Shown piece by piece: positions 1-5,867 of a stretch of 7,374 nucleotides of DNA. Location of the stretch: positions 1 through 7,374 of the forward strand of contig JASLCW010000435.1 of assembly GCA_030151765.1 (NCBI GenBank), read 5' to 3'. The stretch is from Marmoricola sp. (GTDB lineage: Bacteria; Actinomycetota; Actinomycetes; Propionibacteriales; Nocardioidaceae). Made by a program: the position numbers and the translations under genes. Within the stretch, counting starts at the first letter, position 1. Each line of letters opens with the position of its first letter. The notes under the pieces are model-generated. The model was not told where the DNA came from and ran no database searches. It saw only the letters and a list, made by a program, of their open reading frames with translations.

Positions 1-62
1 GACCCGACACACCAGTTTCCGATGACGCGAGACATGGGTTTCCGATGTCCTGAACCAGCACA
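1..62. mobile_element. Probable terminus of an insertion sequence (remnant or edge)
   Basis: A 10-base direct repeat, GTTTCCGATG, occurs at 15-24 and 38-47. Between them, 21-35 reads GATGACGCGAGACAT, an imperfect palindrome, and 43-62 reads as a GATGTCCTGA-type end finishing in CACA. Repeated GATGTC/GAGACAT-like blocks next to a TG...CA end resemble the terminal transposase-binding repeats I associate with IS481-like elements of actinobacteria. That family assignment is from memory and unverified. No transposase reading frame is visible, so the body of the element would lie to the left of the window or be lost. The alternative is ordinary intergenic DNA with a chance repeat. Confidence 0.35.
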
Positions 63-317
63 CTACCGGAGGCGCAGACGCGCCAGCGGATGCGCCGGAG
101 GCGGGATTCGAACAAATAGGTACAGCCGAATCCTGCCCCCACCCGCCGAAGGCGCCACCCCCGCCCGCCGGCCAGTGAGCCCGGAGCGATGCCCGAGCCA
201 AAGCAAGCCCGGCGCCCTAGGCGAAGGCGAGCCACGTCCCCAGCCTGACTCGAGTCCACAGAACCCCCGAGGCTGACTCACAGGCTCCTCCTCCAATCCC
301 GGGCTGTAGTCGGTGGC
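63..317. other. Intergenic region without a supported gene
   Basis: Apart from the tRNA-like fragment, this stretch shows small repeats only. CCGGAGGCG occurs twice (66-74 and 95-103), a GGCGC-AGAC-GCGCC hairpin lies at 71-84, and a perfect 10-bp palindrome GACTCGAGTC lies at 247-256. Short open frames crossing it have no recognisable product and are proline/arginine-rich, as expected from non-coding GC-rich DNA. A weak -10-like element, TGTAGT, at 305-310 lies 7 nt before the next gene's ATG and could drive a leaderless transcript; no good -35 accompanies it. Confidence 0.6.
90..112 (-). other. tRNA 3'-end-like fragment (possible attachment-site scar)
   Basis: On the minus strand this stretch reads GTTCGAATCCCGC followed by CTCCGGC and G. 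That matches the layout of a tRNA T-loop (TTCGAAT), the 3' half of the T-stem (CCCGC), a 7-nt acceptor strand and a discriminator base. The upstream minus-strand bases (ATTTG) cannot pair with CCCGC to make a T-stem, and no anticodon arm or D-arm follows, so this is not a functional tRNA. A short tRNA 3' end without its body is what integrases that target tRNA genes leave behind, and its closeness to the IS-like end supports a scar. A chance match to the conserved T-loop is possible. Confidence 0.25.
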
Positions 318-1508
318 ATGGACTCGACGTACAGCCCCGAACCCACCGCGCCCCGTCCCGCCGCGCCGCACCCGCGACCGGGCCGCCGGCGGCGTACGGC
401 TGTCGGGATCGCCGGTGCTCTCGCGCTGGTGCTCGGCTCCGGTGTCGCCGGCCTGGCGATCGGGCGGTCGGACGCCGGGGGCTCGACGGCGTCCCGGCAG
501 CCGACCTCCTTCGGTGCGGCGGGGCCGGCGACCGGTGGCATGGCGCCTTTCGAGCAGGGCTCCGGCTCTCTCCGGGGCCTCGGGACGGCCAGTTCGACGG
601 CCAGGTCGACGACGGCGACCGCCGCGCAGATCACCGGACTCGTGCGCATCCAGACCACGCTCGGATACGAGAACGGCGAGGGCGCCGGCACCGGGATGGT
701 CCTCACCGGCGACGGTGAGGTGCTGACCAACCATCACGTCGTGGAGGGGGCCACGAAGATCACCGCGACGGTGATGTCGACGGGCAAGAGCTATTCGGCC
801 ACCGTGGTCGGCACCGACGCCAAGGCCGATGTGGCGGTGCTCCGGCTGGAGGGTGCGAGCGGCTTGAGCACGGTGAAGACCGACACGGTCCTGCCTGCGG
901 CCGGCGCCAAGGTCACGGCGGTGGGCGACGCCAATGGCACCACCGACCACCTGACGGCATCGGCGGGCAGGGTCGTCGCGCTCGGCCGTACCGTCACCAC
1001 CTCGGGCGAGGGTGAGTCCAGCGAGACCTTGCAGGGGCTCATCGAGATCGCCGCCGGGGTGGTGGGCGGCGATTCCGGCGGCGCCGTCTACGACGGCCAG
1101 GGCGAGGTGGTCGGCATGACCACTGCCGCCTCGACCACCGCGGCCGTCGGCTTCGCGATCCCGATCAGGACCGCCTTGACGATTGCCGCGGACCTCGAGA
1201 GCCACGTCACCGGGAGCGACTACAGCTACGGACGTCCGGCTTTCCTCGGCGTCGGGCTGGCCGCCTCGGGCACGGACGTGACGAGGACGATCGCCGGCGT
1301 CTATTCCGGAACTCCGGCGGCCGCGGCCGGATTGGCCGCGGGCGACACCATCACCCGTGTCGACGGGATCAGGGTGTCGACGGGCAGCCAGTTGCAGAAG
1401 GCGATCGGCGCCCATTCCCCGGGCGATTCGGTGGTCATCACCTACACCGGCGCGAACGGGCGCAGCCATACGACGACGGTGACACTGATGGAGGGTCCGG
1501 TCTCCTGA
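318..1508 (+). CDS. Membrane-anchored trypsin-like serine protease with PDZ domain (S1C/HtrA-like)
   Basis: A 396-residue extracytoplasmic serine protease of the HtrA/DegP-like type, predicted to cleave misfolded or specific envelope proteins. Domains: a proline/arginine-rich cytoplasmic tail (1-26), one transmembrane helix (about 27-49), a Ser/Thr/Gly-rich linker (50-103), a chymotrypsin-fold protease (about 105-295) and a C-terminal PDZ domain (about 306-394, with FLGVGL and the GLAAGDTI ligand-loop region). The triad is visible: His140 in TNHHVV, Asp171 in ADVAVLRL and Ser253 in GGDSGGAV. The GDSGGAVY setting is more trypsin-like than the GNSGGP common in HtrA. The ATG at 318 is the only sensible start. 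No Shine-Dalgarno sequence precedes it, so leaderless translation is possible. The gene stands alone: 92 bp with a likely promoter separate it from the next gene. Assignment to the family is firm; the substrate is unknown. Confidence 0.93.
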   Translation: MDSTYSPEPTAPRPAAPHPRPGRRRRTAVGIAGALALVLGSGVAGLAIGRSDAGGSTASRQPTSFGAAGPATGGMAPFEQGSGSLRGLGTASSTARSTTATAAQITGLVRIQTTLGYENGEGAGTGMVLTGDGEVLTNHHVVEGATKITATVMSTGKSYSATVVGTDAKADVAVLRLEGASGLSTVKTDTVLPAAGAKVTAVGDANGTTDHLTASAGRVVALGRTVTTSGEGESSETLQGLIEIAAGVVGGDSGGAVYDGQGEVVGMTTAASTTAAVGFAIPIRTALTIAADLESHVTGSDYSYGRPAFLGVGLAASGTDVTRTIAGVYSGTPAAAAGLAAGDTITRVDGIRVSTGSQLQKAIGAHSPGDSVVITYTGANGRSHTTTVTLMEGPVS

Positions 1509-1523
1509 TCGGTGACCCGGCAA

Positions 1524-1550
1524 TTGTTACAAGTGTCGATTGGATAAACT
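1524..1550 (+). promoter_or_regulatory. Putative promoter of the hemerythrin-ferredoxin operon
   Basis: This is a markedly AT-rich island in otherwise GC-rich DNA. TTGTTA (1524-1529, 4 of 6 to the -35 consensus) and TAAACT (1545-1550, 4 of 6 to the -10 consensus, TAnnnT form) are separated by 15 bp. The -35 overlaps a small palindrome TTGT-T-ACAA (1524-1532) that could be an operator half. A TCCGG-CGTC-CCGGA hairpin follows at 1551-1564 in the presumed leader. The 15-bp spacing is short, so the exact elements are uncertain. Confidence 0.4.
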
Positions 1551-1600
1551 TCCGGCGTCCCGGACACCCCGCGACCTACGACACCGAGGCAGGTGCACCG

Positions 1601-2071
1601 ATGACGATCGATCTGGCCGACAGCCTGACCAGGGAGCACCACGAGATCGACGCGGGCCTCGAGGGCTTCCTCCGCGAGCTCGGCGAGGGCACCGTGAACC
1701 CGGAGCCGATGCGACGTGCCTTCGCGGCGCTGCGCCGGCACATCTACCTGGAGGAGGAGTTCCTCTTTCCCCCGATCCGGCGCTCCGGCCTGATGATGCC
1801 GATCCTGGTGATGACCAAAGAGCACGGGGAGATCTGGCGACTGATGGACGGCATCGACCGGCTGCTGGGTGCCGCGGACACTGACGAGGCGGCGATCGCG
1901 GCAGGCTGCCGGGAACTGCTCGAGGCTCTCGGCGGACACAACATGAAGGAGGAGCCGATCGTCTACCCCCACGGAGCGACGGACCTCACCTCCGACGAGG
2001 AGGCGATCCTCGCGGACTTCGTCGCCAACGGCGAGATGCCCTCCGGCTGGGTCTGCGCGGCGGCTCGATGA
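1601..2071 (+). CDS. Hemerythrin HHE cation-binding domain protein
   Basis: A 156-residue all-helical protein with the hemerythrin-like (HHE) four-helix bundle, expected to bind a non-haem diiron centre and to sense, bind or handle O2, NO or peroxide, or to deliver iron. Candidate iron ligands are seen at the spacing typical of the family: His13/His14 in EHHEID, His47 and Glu51 (H-x3-E), His75 in KEHGEIW, and His113 and Glu117 (H-x3-E). No signal peptide or membrane segment is present, so it is cytoplasmic. The start is supported by an AGGCAGG-like ribosome site about 7 nt upstream (1587-1593). Its stop overlaps the ATG of the ferredoxin gene in an ATGA, so the two are co-translated. Many actinobacterial relatives carry extra domains; this one is the bare domain. 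The chemical role cannot be read from sequence. Confidence 0.93.
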   Translation: MTIDLADSLTREHHEIDAGLEGFLRELGEGTVNPEPMRRAFAALRRHIYLEEEFLFPPIRRSGLMMPILVMTKEHGEIWRLMDGIDRLLGAADTDEAAIAAGCRELLEALGGHNMKEEPIVYPHGATDLTSDEEAILADFVANGEMPSGWVCAAAR

Positions 2072-2415
2072 GTACGGCGACCGACGAGACACCGCTGCCC
2101 CGGGTCACGTTCACGAACCAAGCCGGCGAGACCATCACCGTCGACGCACATGCCGGCGAATCGGTCATGCAGACGGCGAAGCGTCACCGCGTGCCCGGAA
2201 TCCGCGCCGACTGCGGCGGCTTCATGATGTGCGCGACCTGCCATGTGTACGTCGACGCGGCCGACCTCGCCGACCTTCCACCCGTGGGCGAGATCGAGGA
2301 CGAGATGCTCGACGGCACGGTCTGTGACCGCGCGGAGAACTCACGGCTCTCGTGCCAACTCCCCGTCGGTCCCGGCACCGACCTCCACGTGACGCTTCCC
2401 GAGCGGCAGATCTGA
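2068..2415 (+). CDS. [2Fe-2S] ferredoxin, adrenodoxin/putidaredoxin type
   Basis: A 115-residue plant-fold [2Fe-2S] ferredoxin of the adrenodoxin branch, a soluble one-electron carrier. Cluster ligands are Cys49, Cys55, Cys58 and Cys96 (C-x5-C-x2-C-x37-C). The surrounding CATCHVYV and RLSCQL segments are hallmark sequences of this branch, whose members usually feed cytochromes P450 or take part in Fe-S assembly. Cys86 is additional and not expected to be a ligand. The acidic stretch GEIEDEMLD (74-82) matches the partner-binding helix of adrenodoxin-like proteins. The start codon overlaps the hemerythrin stop (ATGA, 2068-2071) and no separate ribosome site is obvious, so expression is coupled. 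No P450 or ferredoxin reductase gene lies in the window, which leaves the hemerythrin protein as the only local candidate partner. Confidence 0.95.
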   Translation: MSTATDETPLPRVTFTNQAGETITVDAHAGESVMQTAKRHRVPGIRADCGGFMMCATCHVYVDAADLADLPPVGEIEDEMLDGTVCDRAENSRLSCQLPVGPGTDLHVTLPERQI

Positions 2416-2417
2416 TC

Positions 2418-2433
2418 CGACCTCAGCAGGTCG
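2418..2433. terminator. Hairpin after the ferredoxin gene
   Basis: CGACCT-CAGC-AGGTCG forms a perfect 6-bp stem with a 4-nt loop starting 3 nt after the ferredoxin stop. There is no T-run, which is common for actinobacterial terminators. Being symmetric, it could act from either side between the two convergent genes. Confidence 0.4.
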
Positions 2434-2452
2434 ACGCGATCACCAACACCTC

Positions 2453-2467
2453 GGTCAGCCACTGACC
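2453..2467. terminator. Second hairpin between convergent genes
   Basis: GGTCAG-CCA-CTGACC is a perfect 6-bp stem with a 3-nt loop, 9 nt beyond the stop codon of the minus-strand flavoenzyme gene (stop at 2477-2479). With the neighbouring hairpin it probably makes a bidirectional transcription stop. No U-tract is present. Confidence 0.4.
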
Positions 2468-2476
2468 CGAACGAGC

Positions 2477-3802
2477 TCAGTCGGACTGCCACAGGTCGCG
2501 GAAGGGAACCGCGCGCCCGAGGATGTTCTCGGCCGCACGGTGCCCTGACCGCAGCGCCGCGGTGACGGTGGCCGGGTCCTCGGTCCAGGTGGTCTCACCG
2601 GCGAGGTGGAGGACCTCGCCGATCGGCACCGCGAGGCGGTCGTGGTCCTCGGGCACGGCACCGACCTTCATGTAGGCATAGGAGCCGCGGGCGAAGGGAT
2701 CGCCCTGCCAGTCGGTGACGACGATCTCGTCGGGCGCTTCCACGCGATCGCCGTACAAGCCCCGGAGCGCCGCAAGGACGGAGCCGGCGACGCGCTCGTC
2801 GCTCCAGCCACGGATCGCCTTCGCGCACGGCCCCGCGGCGAAGGTCAGCAGTGTCGGTACGCCGTGCAGGTCGGTGAGGTCGTACCAGGAATGCCACCAC
2901 TCCCCCGCCACCCCCTGCTGTCGGATCGCATAGACGTCCTCGTCCCAGAACCGGGTCGGGAAGCGGAGGAAGACCTTCTCGAAGGCATTCATCTCGAGAC
3001 CGCCGAGCGCCGCCGCATGCGCCGCGGGCAGCGGGGGTTCGATGGCGAAGTCATCCGACTTGAGCACGCCGACCGGCACGGTCACCACGACGCGATCAGC
3101 CGAGAAGTCGGCGTCCGCGGTGGTCACGACGGCACCGTCGCCCCAGGCGACGCGCTCCACCACGTGCCCCAGCCGTACGTCGAGACCACCGGCGAGGTGG
3201 GTGGCGAGAGCGTCGTAGCCGTCGGGGAAGACGACCTCGTCGCCGTCGATCGCATCGTCGTCGAGTCCGTGCGCGTCGAGATCGGCGTACCAGACGCCGT
3301 ACTGCTCCTCGGAGCGATGCTTCAGGAACTCGCGCACTCGCTCGGCACGCTCGGCATCCCACGACAGCCGAGCGAGGGTCTCCTCGACCACGTCCGCATA
3401 GGACGATCCTGCGTCCGAGGCCGCGATGGTCGTGGCGAGGCGCTCGTCGAAGTCGTGCACATCCGCGATGAAGCGCGCCGCCTGACCATCGCCGAGGCGC
3501 TCGCCCGATGGGCCGTAGTACGCGATCGGCCGGCTCCCGGGCTGGTAGCTGCCGACCGTGAACTCCGTGGCGGGCATGCCGAAGCCGCTCGTCACGTCGT
3601 ACAGCGGATTGCCGTCGATGCCGTGGATCCACGAGGCACCCAGATCGGTGGTGACGCCGTCGCAGCGCTCGGACCAGAGCCGGCCGCCGATCCGCTCGCG
3701 CGCCTCCAGTACGACGACCCGCTGGCCCGCCTGTGCGAGCAGTCGTGCCGCGGTCAGTCCCGCGACTCCTGCCCCGACGACGATCGTGTCGAATTCACTC
3801 AC
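2477..3802 (-). CDS. FAD-dependent amine oxidase, polyamine-oxidase/LSD1-like
   Basis: A 441-residue flavoprotein of the flavin amine oxidase family, predicted to oxidise a C-N bond of a mono- or polyamine with release of H2O2. Seen in order: the N-terminal FAD-binding fold GAGVAGL (G10-x-G12-x2-G15), Glu33 for the adenosine ribose, the IGGR motif (38-41), DLGASWIHG (53-61, a signature of plant-type polyamine oxidases), VTVPVGVLK (240-248), a lysine in NAFEKVFLRF (Lys276) at the place of the catalytic flavin-N5 lysine, DPFARGSYAY (368-377), and the C-terminal AGETT flavin loop (401-405) followed by TAALRSGHRAA. Length is normal. No signal peptide is present, so it is cytoplasmic. Start is GTG at 3802, fixed by the FAD motif a few residues in; no clear Shine-Dalgarno. 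It lies 36 bp downstream of the S53 gene, but a hairpin sits between them, so co-transcription is uncertain. The substrate is not predictable. Confidence 0.93.
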   Translation of the reverse strand: MSEFDTIVVGAGVAGLTAARLLAQAGQRVVVLEARERIGGRLWSERCDGVTTDLGASWIHGIDGNPLYDVTSGFGMPATEFTVGSYQPGSRPIAYYGPSGERLGDGQAARFIADVHDFDERLATTIAASDAGSSYADVVEETLARLSWDAERAERVREFLKHRSEEQYGVWYADLDAHGLDDDAIDGDEVVFPDGYDALATHLAGGLDVRLGHVVERVAWGDGAVVTTADADFSADRVVVTVPVGVLKSDDFAIEPPLPAAHAAALGGLEMNAFEKVFLRFPTRFWDEDVYAIRQQGVAGEWWHSWYDLTDLHGVPTLLTFAAGPCAKAIRGWSDERVAGSVLAALRGLYGDRVEAPDEIVVTDWQGDPFARGSYAYMKVGAVPEDHDRLAVPIGEVLHLAGETTWTEDPATVTAALRSGHRAAENILGRAVPFRDLWQSD

Positions 3803-3814
3803 GCCGGGGAGGCT

Positions 3815-3829
3815 ACCGGCGAGGCCGGT
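3815..3829. terminator. Hairpin between the S53 and amine-oxidase genes
   Basis: ACCGGC-GAG-GCCGGT is a perfect, GC-rich 6-bp stem with a 3-nt loop in the 36-bp gap between the S53 stop (3839-3841) and the GTG of the flavoenzyme (3802). It may terminate or attenuate read-through, or stabilise the upstream message. No T-run follows. Confidence 0.35.
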
Positions 3830-3838
3830 CCCGACGGC

Positions 3839-5734
3839 TCAGCGTCGGAGCTTGAAGCCGTAGCTCCGCACGGGCGAGATCCGGTGGGAGCCGTCGACCA
3901 CGCTGATGGTGGCGCGATAGCGCTTGCCCACACGGCCCTGGAAGGTCACCGCACCCTTCGGCGCGGTCGCCACTCGGCGCGCGATCACCTTCCCGGTCGG
4001 CGAGAGGACCGTGACCGAGGCGAGCAGCCCGCGCTTCGCCTTCCACCTCAGGGTCACGGTGCGATGGCCGCCCTTCTTGCGCACCGACCACGTCACGGCA
4101 GGCCGCAGCGACGCCGTACCGAAGATGCGCTGGCCGATCGCCGGCCACAGCGGCGCACCCAGACCGGTGACGAGGTCGTAGCCGGGACCGGCCGCGTAGG
4201 GGTTGCCTCCCTCGGTGATGTCCCGGAAGGTGCCGGCGCTCCTGGCCGCGGAGTAGAGCTTGCCGTGGATGTTGCCGATGCCATGGGAGAGCCCGTGCGC
4301 CGACAGCATGTTCGTGAAGAGTGCCGCCTCGACGGGCGCGGCCAGGCTGGTGCCGCCGACGGTCACCCAGCCGTAGGAGCCGTACGACGAGTAGATGTTC
4401 ATGCCGGTCGCCGGGTCCGCGACCGCGGCGATGTCGGGCACCTTCCGCCCCGACCCGCCGATCGCGTCCTGGTACGACGGCTTGGCGAAGACCTGCGAGG
4501 TACCGCCGCCACTGCCGCCGGTGCCGCCGCCGAAGGCGAGCAGCCCGCCGGCACAATCGCTCTGGCCGGAGCAACTCCAGCCGGTCTCGACCCAGTTGCG
4601 TCCGTTGTTGGGTCCGCCCGGGTTCCGGCTCAGCGTGGTGCCGCCCACACCGACGACGTAGGGCGAGGAGGCCGGGAAGTCGACGCCGATCTTGCTATTG
4701 ATCGGCTGGCCCAGCAGGTAGTCCGCGCAGTCGTAGGCCCCGGAGTCACCGGAGGCGGCGAAGACCGTCACGCCCGCCGCGGTGAGGCTCTTGATGATGT
4801 TGTTGGCGGTCTGGCTGGACGCCGACGCGTCGGTCTCGCAGCTGCCCCACGAGACGGAGAGCGCGGTGATGTGAGAGTCCCCGCCCCGGTAGGCATTCCG
4901 GCCGACGACATCGTCGAGCACCTGGCCGAAGGCATTGACGAAGCCGGCGTTGTTGTTCGGCGCGAAATAGGCGCGCTGGTGGGCGTAGGGGTTGGTGGCC
5001 AGGATCGACTCCTGGTCGAGCGCGACCTCCACGGAGCCCTCGCTGGAACTGGTCCCGGGAACCGACGACTGGTTGACCGGGACCTCGGTCAAGGTCGACG
5101 AGTTGTAGGGCAACCGGTTCTGCCGGGCGAAGACGGCGAGGTCGTTGCGATTCCAGCCGGCGAACTGGATCGTCGCGATCGTCGGGCGCGGGCCGCGGTA
5201 CTGCCCGCCGTACGGCGCGATCCGCGACCTGGTCTGCGCCGCGCTCGTGTAGGCATTGCGCAGATCGGTGCCGGTCACCGCATGCATCTTCACGGCCGGC
5301 CCGCCACCGTGAGTTTCGAAGGCGGCGCTCGCCACCGACTCGAGACCCAGCGGCAGCCGCGAAAGCAGGCCGGTCACCGCCGAGGCGAGCCCGAAGAGCG
5401 AGTCCACCTTGGCCGCCGGCGCCTTCGCGGTGACCGACCAGGAGGACACGTCGGTGACGGTGAAGCCCTGCGCGCGCAACCGGTCCTCCACCGCCTGCTG
5501 CGCCGCGCGGGACGGCAGTGCCTCGTCGAGCGCTGCTCGCCGCGCCGGCGTCAACTGCCCGGGGGTCGCGGCCAGTCGGTTCAACGCCGCGGCGTCGCCC
5601 GGCTTGAGGAAGATCGTGACGCTCGTGGGCTCCGTGGCCGCCGAGGCCGATCCGGGTACGACGGCCACCGTCCCCGCTGTTGCCAGCGCGGCGATCGCGA
5701 CCAGGACCCGTGCGCGACGTGCGAATGCACGCAT
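3839..5734 (-). CDS. Secreted S53 family peptidase (sedolisin/kumamolisin-like)
   Basis: A 631-residue secreted serine-carboxyl endopeptidase, normally made as an inactive precursor and active at acid pH. Numbering is from the ATG at 5734, which has a strong GGAGG site 6 nt upstream. Signal peptide 1-32 (RRAR, hydrophobic core, cleavage after ASA); prodomain of the pro-kumamolisin type about 40-175; catalytic domain about 180-540. The triad and oxyanion residues are visible: Glu236 and Asp240 (E-x3-D), Asp330 in ASGDSGA, and Ser463 in GGTSLAAP. A calcium site is indicated by Asp505 (FRDITEGGNPY) and Asp520 (GPGYD). The extra C-terminal part (about 545-631) is beta-rich and basic, not part of the minimal sedolisin fold, and may be an Ig/FN3-like accessory domain. 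A longer reading from a TTG at 5839 is rejected because it would bury the signal peptide. The gene is preceded by inverted repeats that may regulate it. Confidence 0.94.
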   Translation of the reverse strand: MRAFARRARVLVAIAALATAGTVAVVPGSASAATEPTSVTIFLKPGDAAALNRLAATPGQLTPARRAALDEALPSRAAQQAVEDRLRAQGFTVTDVSSWSVTAKAPAAKVDSLFGLASAVTGLLSRLPLGLESVASAAFETHGGGPAVKMHAVTGTDLRNAYTSAAQTRSRIAPYGGQYRGPRPTIATIQFAGWNRNDLAVFARQNRLPYNSSTLTEVPVNQSSVPGTSSSEGSVEVALDQESILATNPYAHQRAYFAPNNNAGFVNAFGQVLDDVVGRNAYRGGDSHITALSVSWGSCETDASASSQTANNIIKSLTAAGVTVFAASGDSGAYDCADYLLGQPINSKIGVDFPASSPYVVGVGGTTLSRNPGGPNNGRNWVETGWSCSGQSDCAGGLLAFGGGTGGSGGGTSQVFAKPSYQDAIGGSGRKVPDIAAVADPATGMNIYSSYGSYGWVTVGGTSLAAPVEAALFTNMLSAHGLSHGIGNIHGKLYSAARSAGTFRDITEGGNPYAAGPGYDLVTGLGAPLWPAIGQRIFGTASLRPAVTWSVRKKGGHRTVTLRWKAKRGLLASVTVLSPTGKVIARRVATAPKGAVTFQGRVGKRYRATISVVDGSHRISPVRSYGFKLRR

Positions 5735-5738
5735 TCCC

Positions 5739-5745
5739 CACCTCC
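5739..5745 (-). promoter_or_regulatory. Ribosome binding site deciding the S53 start
   Basis: On the minus strand GGAGGTG lies just before the ATG at 5734, with 6 nt between GGAGG and the start codon. It is the strongest Shine-Dalgarno sequence in the window and places the start directly before a classic signal peptide. Confidence 0.85.
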
Positions 5746-5753
5746 GAAGACGA

Positions 5754-5782
5754 CTTGGGGTGTTCAACGCGAGCACCCCGAG
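5754..5782 (-). promoter_or_regulatory. Hairpin in the presumed S53 mRNA leader
   Basis: GGGGTGTTC (5757-5765) and GAGCACCCC (5771-5779) pair over 9 positions with one mismatch around a 5-nt loop, and the stem can extend to 5754/5782 with a second mismatch. On the minus strand this lies 20-48 nt before the S53 start codon. The CCCCA of its downstream arm can alternatively pair with UGGGG (5736-5740) beside the ribosome site, giving two mutually exclusive structures. The pairing is seen; a regulatory role is inference. Confidence 0.4.
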
Positions 5783-5798
5783 AGGGTCACGGCCAAAC

Positions 5799-5826
5799 CA
5801 GATAGTCCACGACGTTCTGGCGGCAA
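5799..5826 (-). promoter_or_regulatory. Tentative promoter of the S53 gene
   Basis: On the minus strand TTGCCG (5821-5826, 4 of 6 to -35) and TATCTG (5799-5804, 3 of 6 to -10) are 16 bp apart. This would put the transcript start near 5791 and give a leader of roughly 57 nt containing the hairpin at 5754-5782. The -10 lies in one arm of the large inverted repeat, which would then be a natural operator. The match is weak. Confidence 0.22.
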
Positions 5827-5863
5827 AACGGCCGCTCAAGCAACCAGAAGGTCGTGGACTATC
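5801..5863. repeat. Long near-perfect inverted repeat (20-bp arms)
   Basis: The arms at 5801-5820 and 5844-5863 are reverse complements at 19 of 20 positions. The first 13 bases, GATAGTCCACGAC, match perfectly, then one mismatch, then six more matching bases. The 23-nt spacer holds a nested GCGGC/GCCGC pairing (5820-5824 with 5831-5835). The repeat begins 4 nt past the DUF393 stop codon (5868-5870) and ends 66 nt before the S53 start. It could be the DUF393 terminator, though it has no T-run, an operator for the S53 promoter, or a small dispersed repeat. Confidence 0.85.
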
Positions 5864-5867
5864 CCGC

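Noticed and set aside
90..190. A complete tRNA gene on the minus strand
   Set aside because: The T-stem cannot form, and no anticodon or D arm can be found at the right distance; only the 3' end resembles a tRNA.
22..276. An 84-codon frame in the left intergenic region
   Set aside because: It crosses the IS-like end and the tRNA-like fragment, is Pro/Arg-rich, and has no ribosome site or recognisable family.
63..1523. A 486-codon minus-strand frame opposite the serine protease
   Set aside because: It is Arg/Gly/His-rich with no recognisable domain and is fully explained as a shadow of the plus-strand protease, which has an intact catalytic triad and PDZ domain.
4490..4545. Repetitive CCGCCGCC-like tract, considered as a possible DNA repeat
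   Set aside because: On the minus strand it encodes the glycine-rich loop FGGGTGGSGGGTS of the S53 catalytic domain, so it is coding composition, not a separate repeat element.
5735..5839. N-terminal extension of the S53 gene from a TTG at 5839
   Set aside because: It would add 35 residues before an obvious signal peptide, run through the leader hairpins, and ignore the strong GGAGG site placed for the ATG at 5734.
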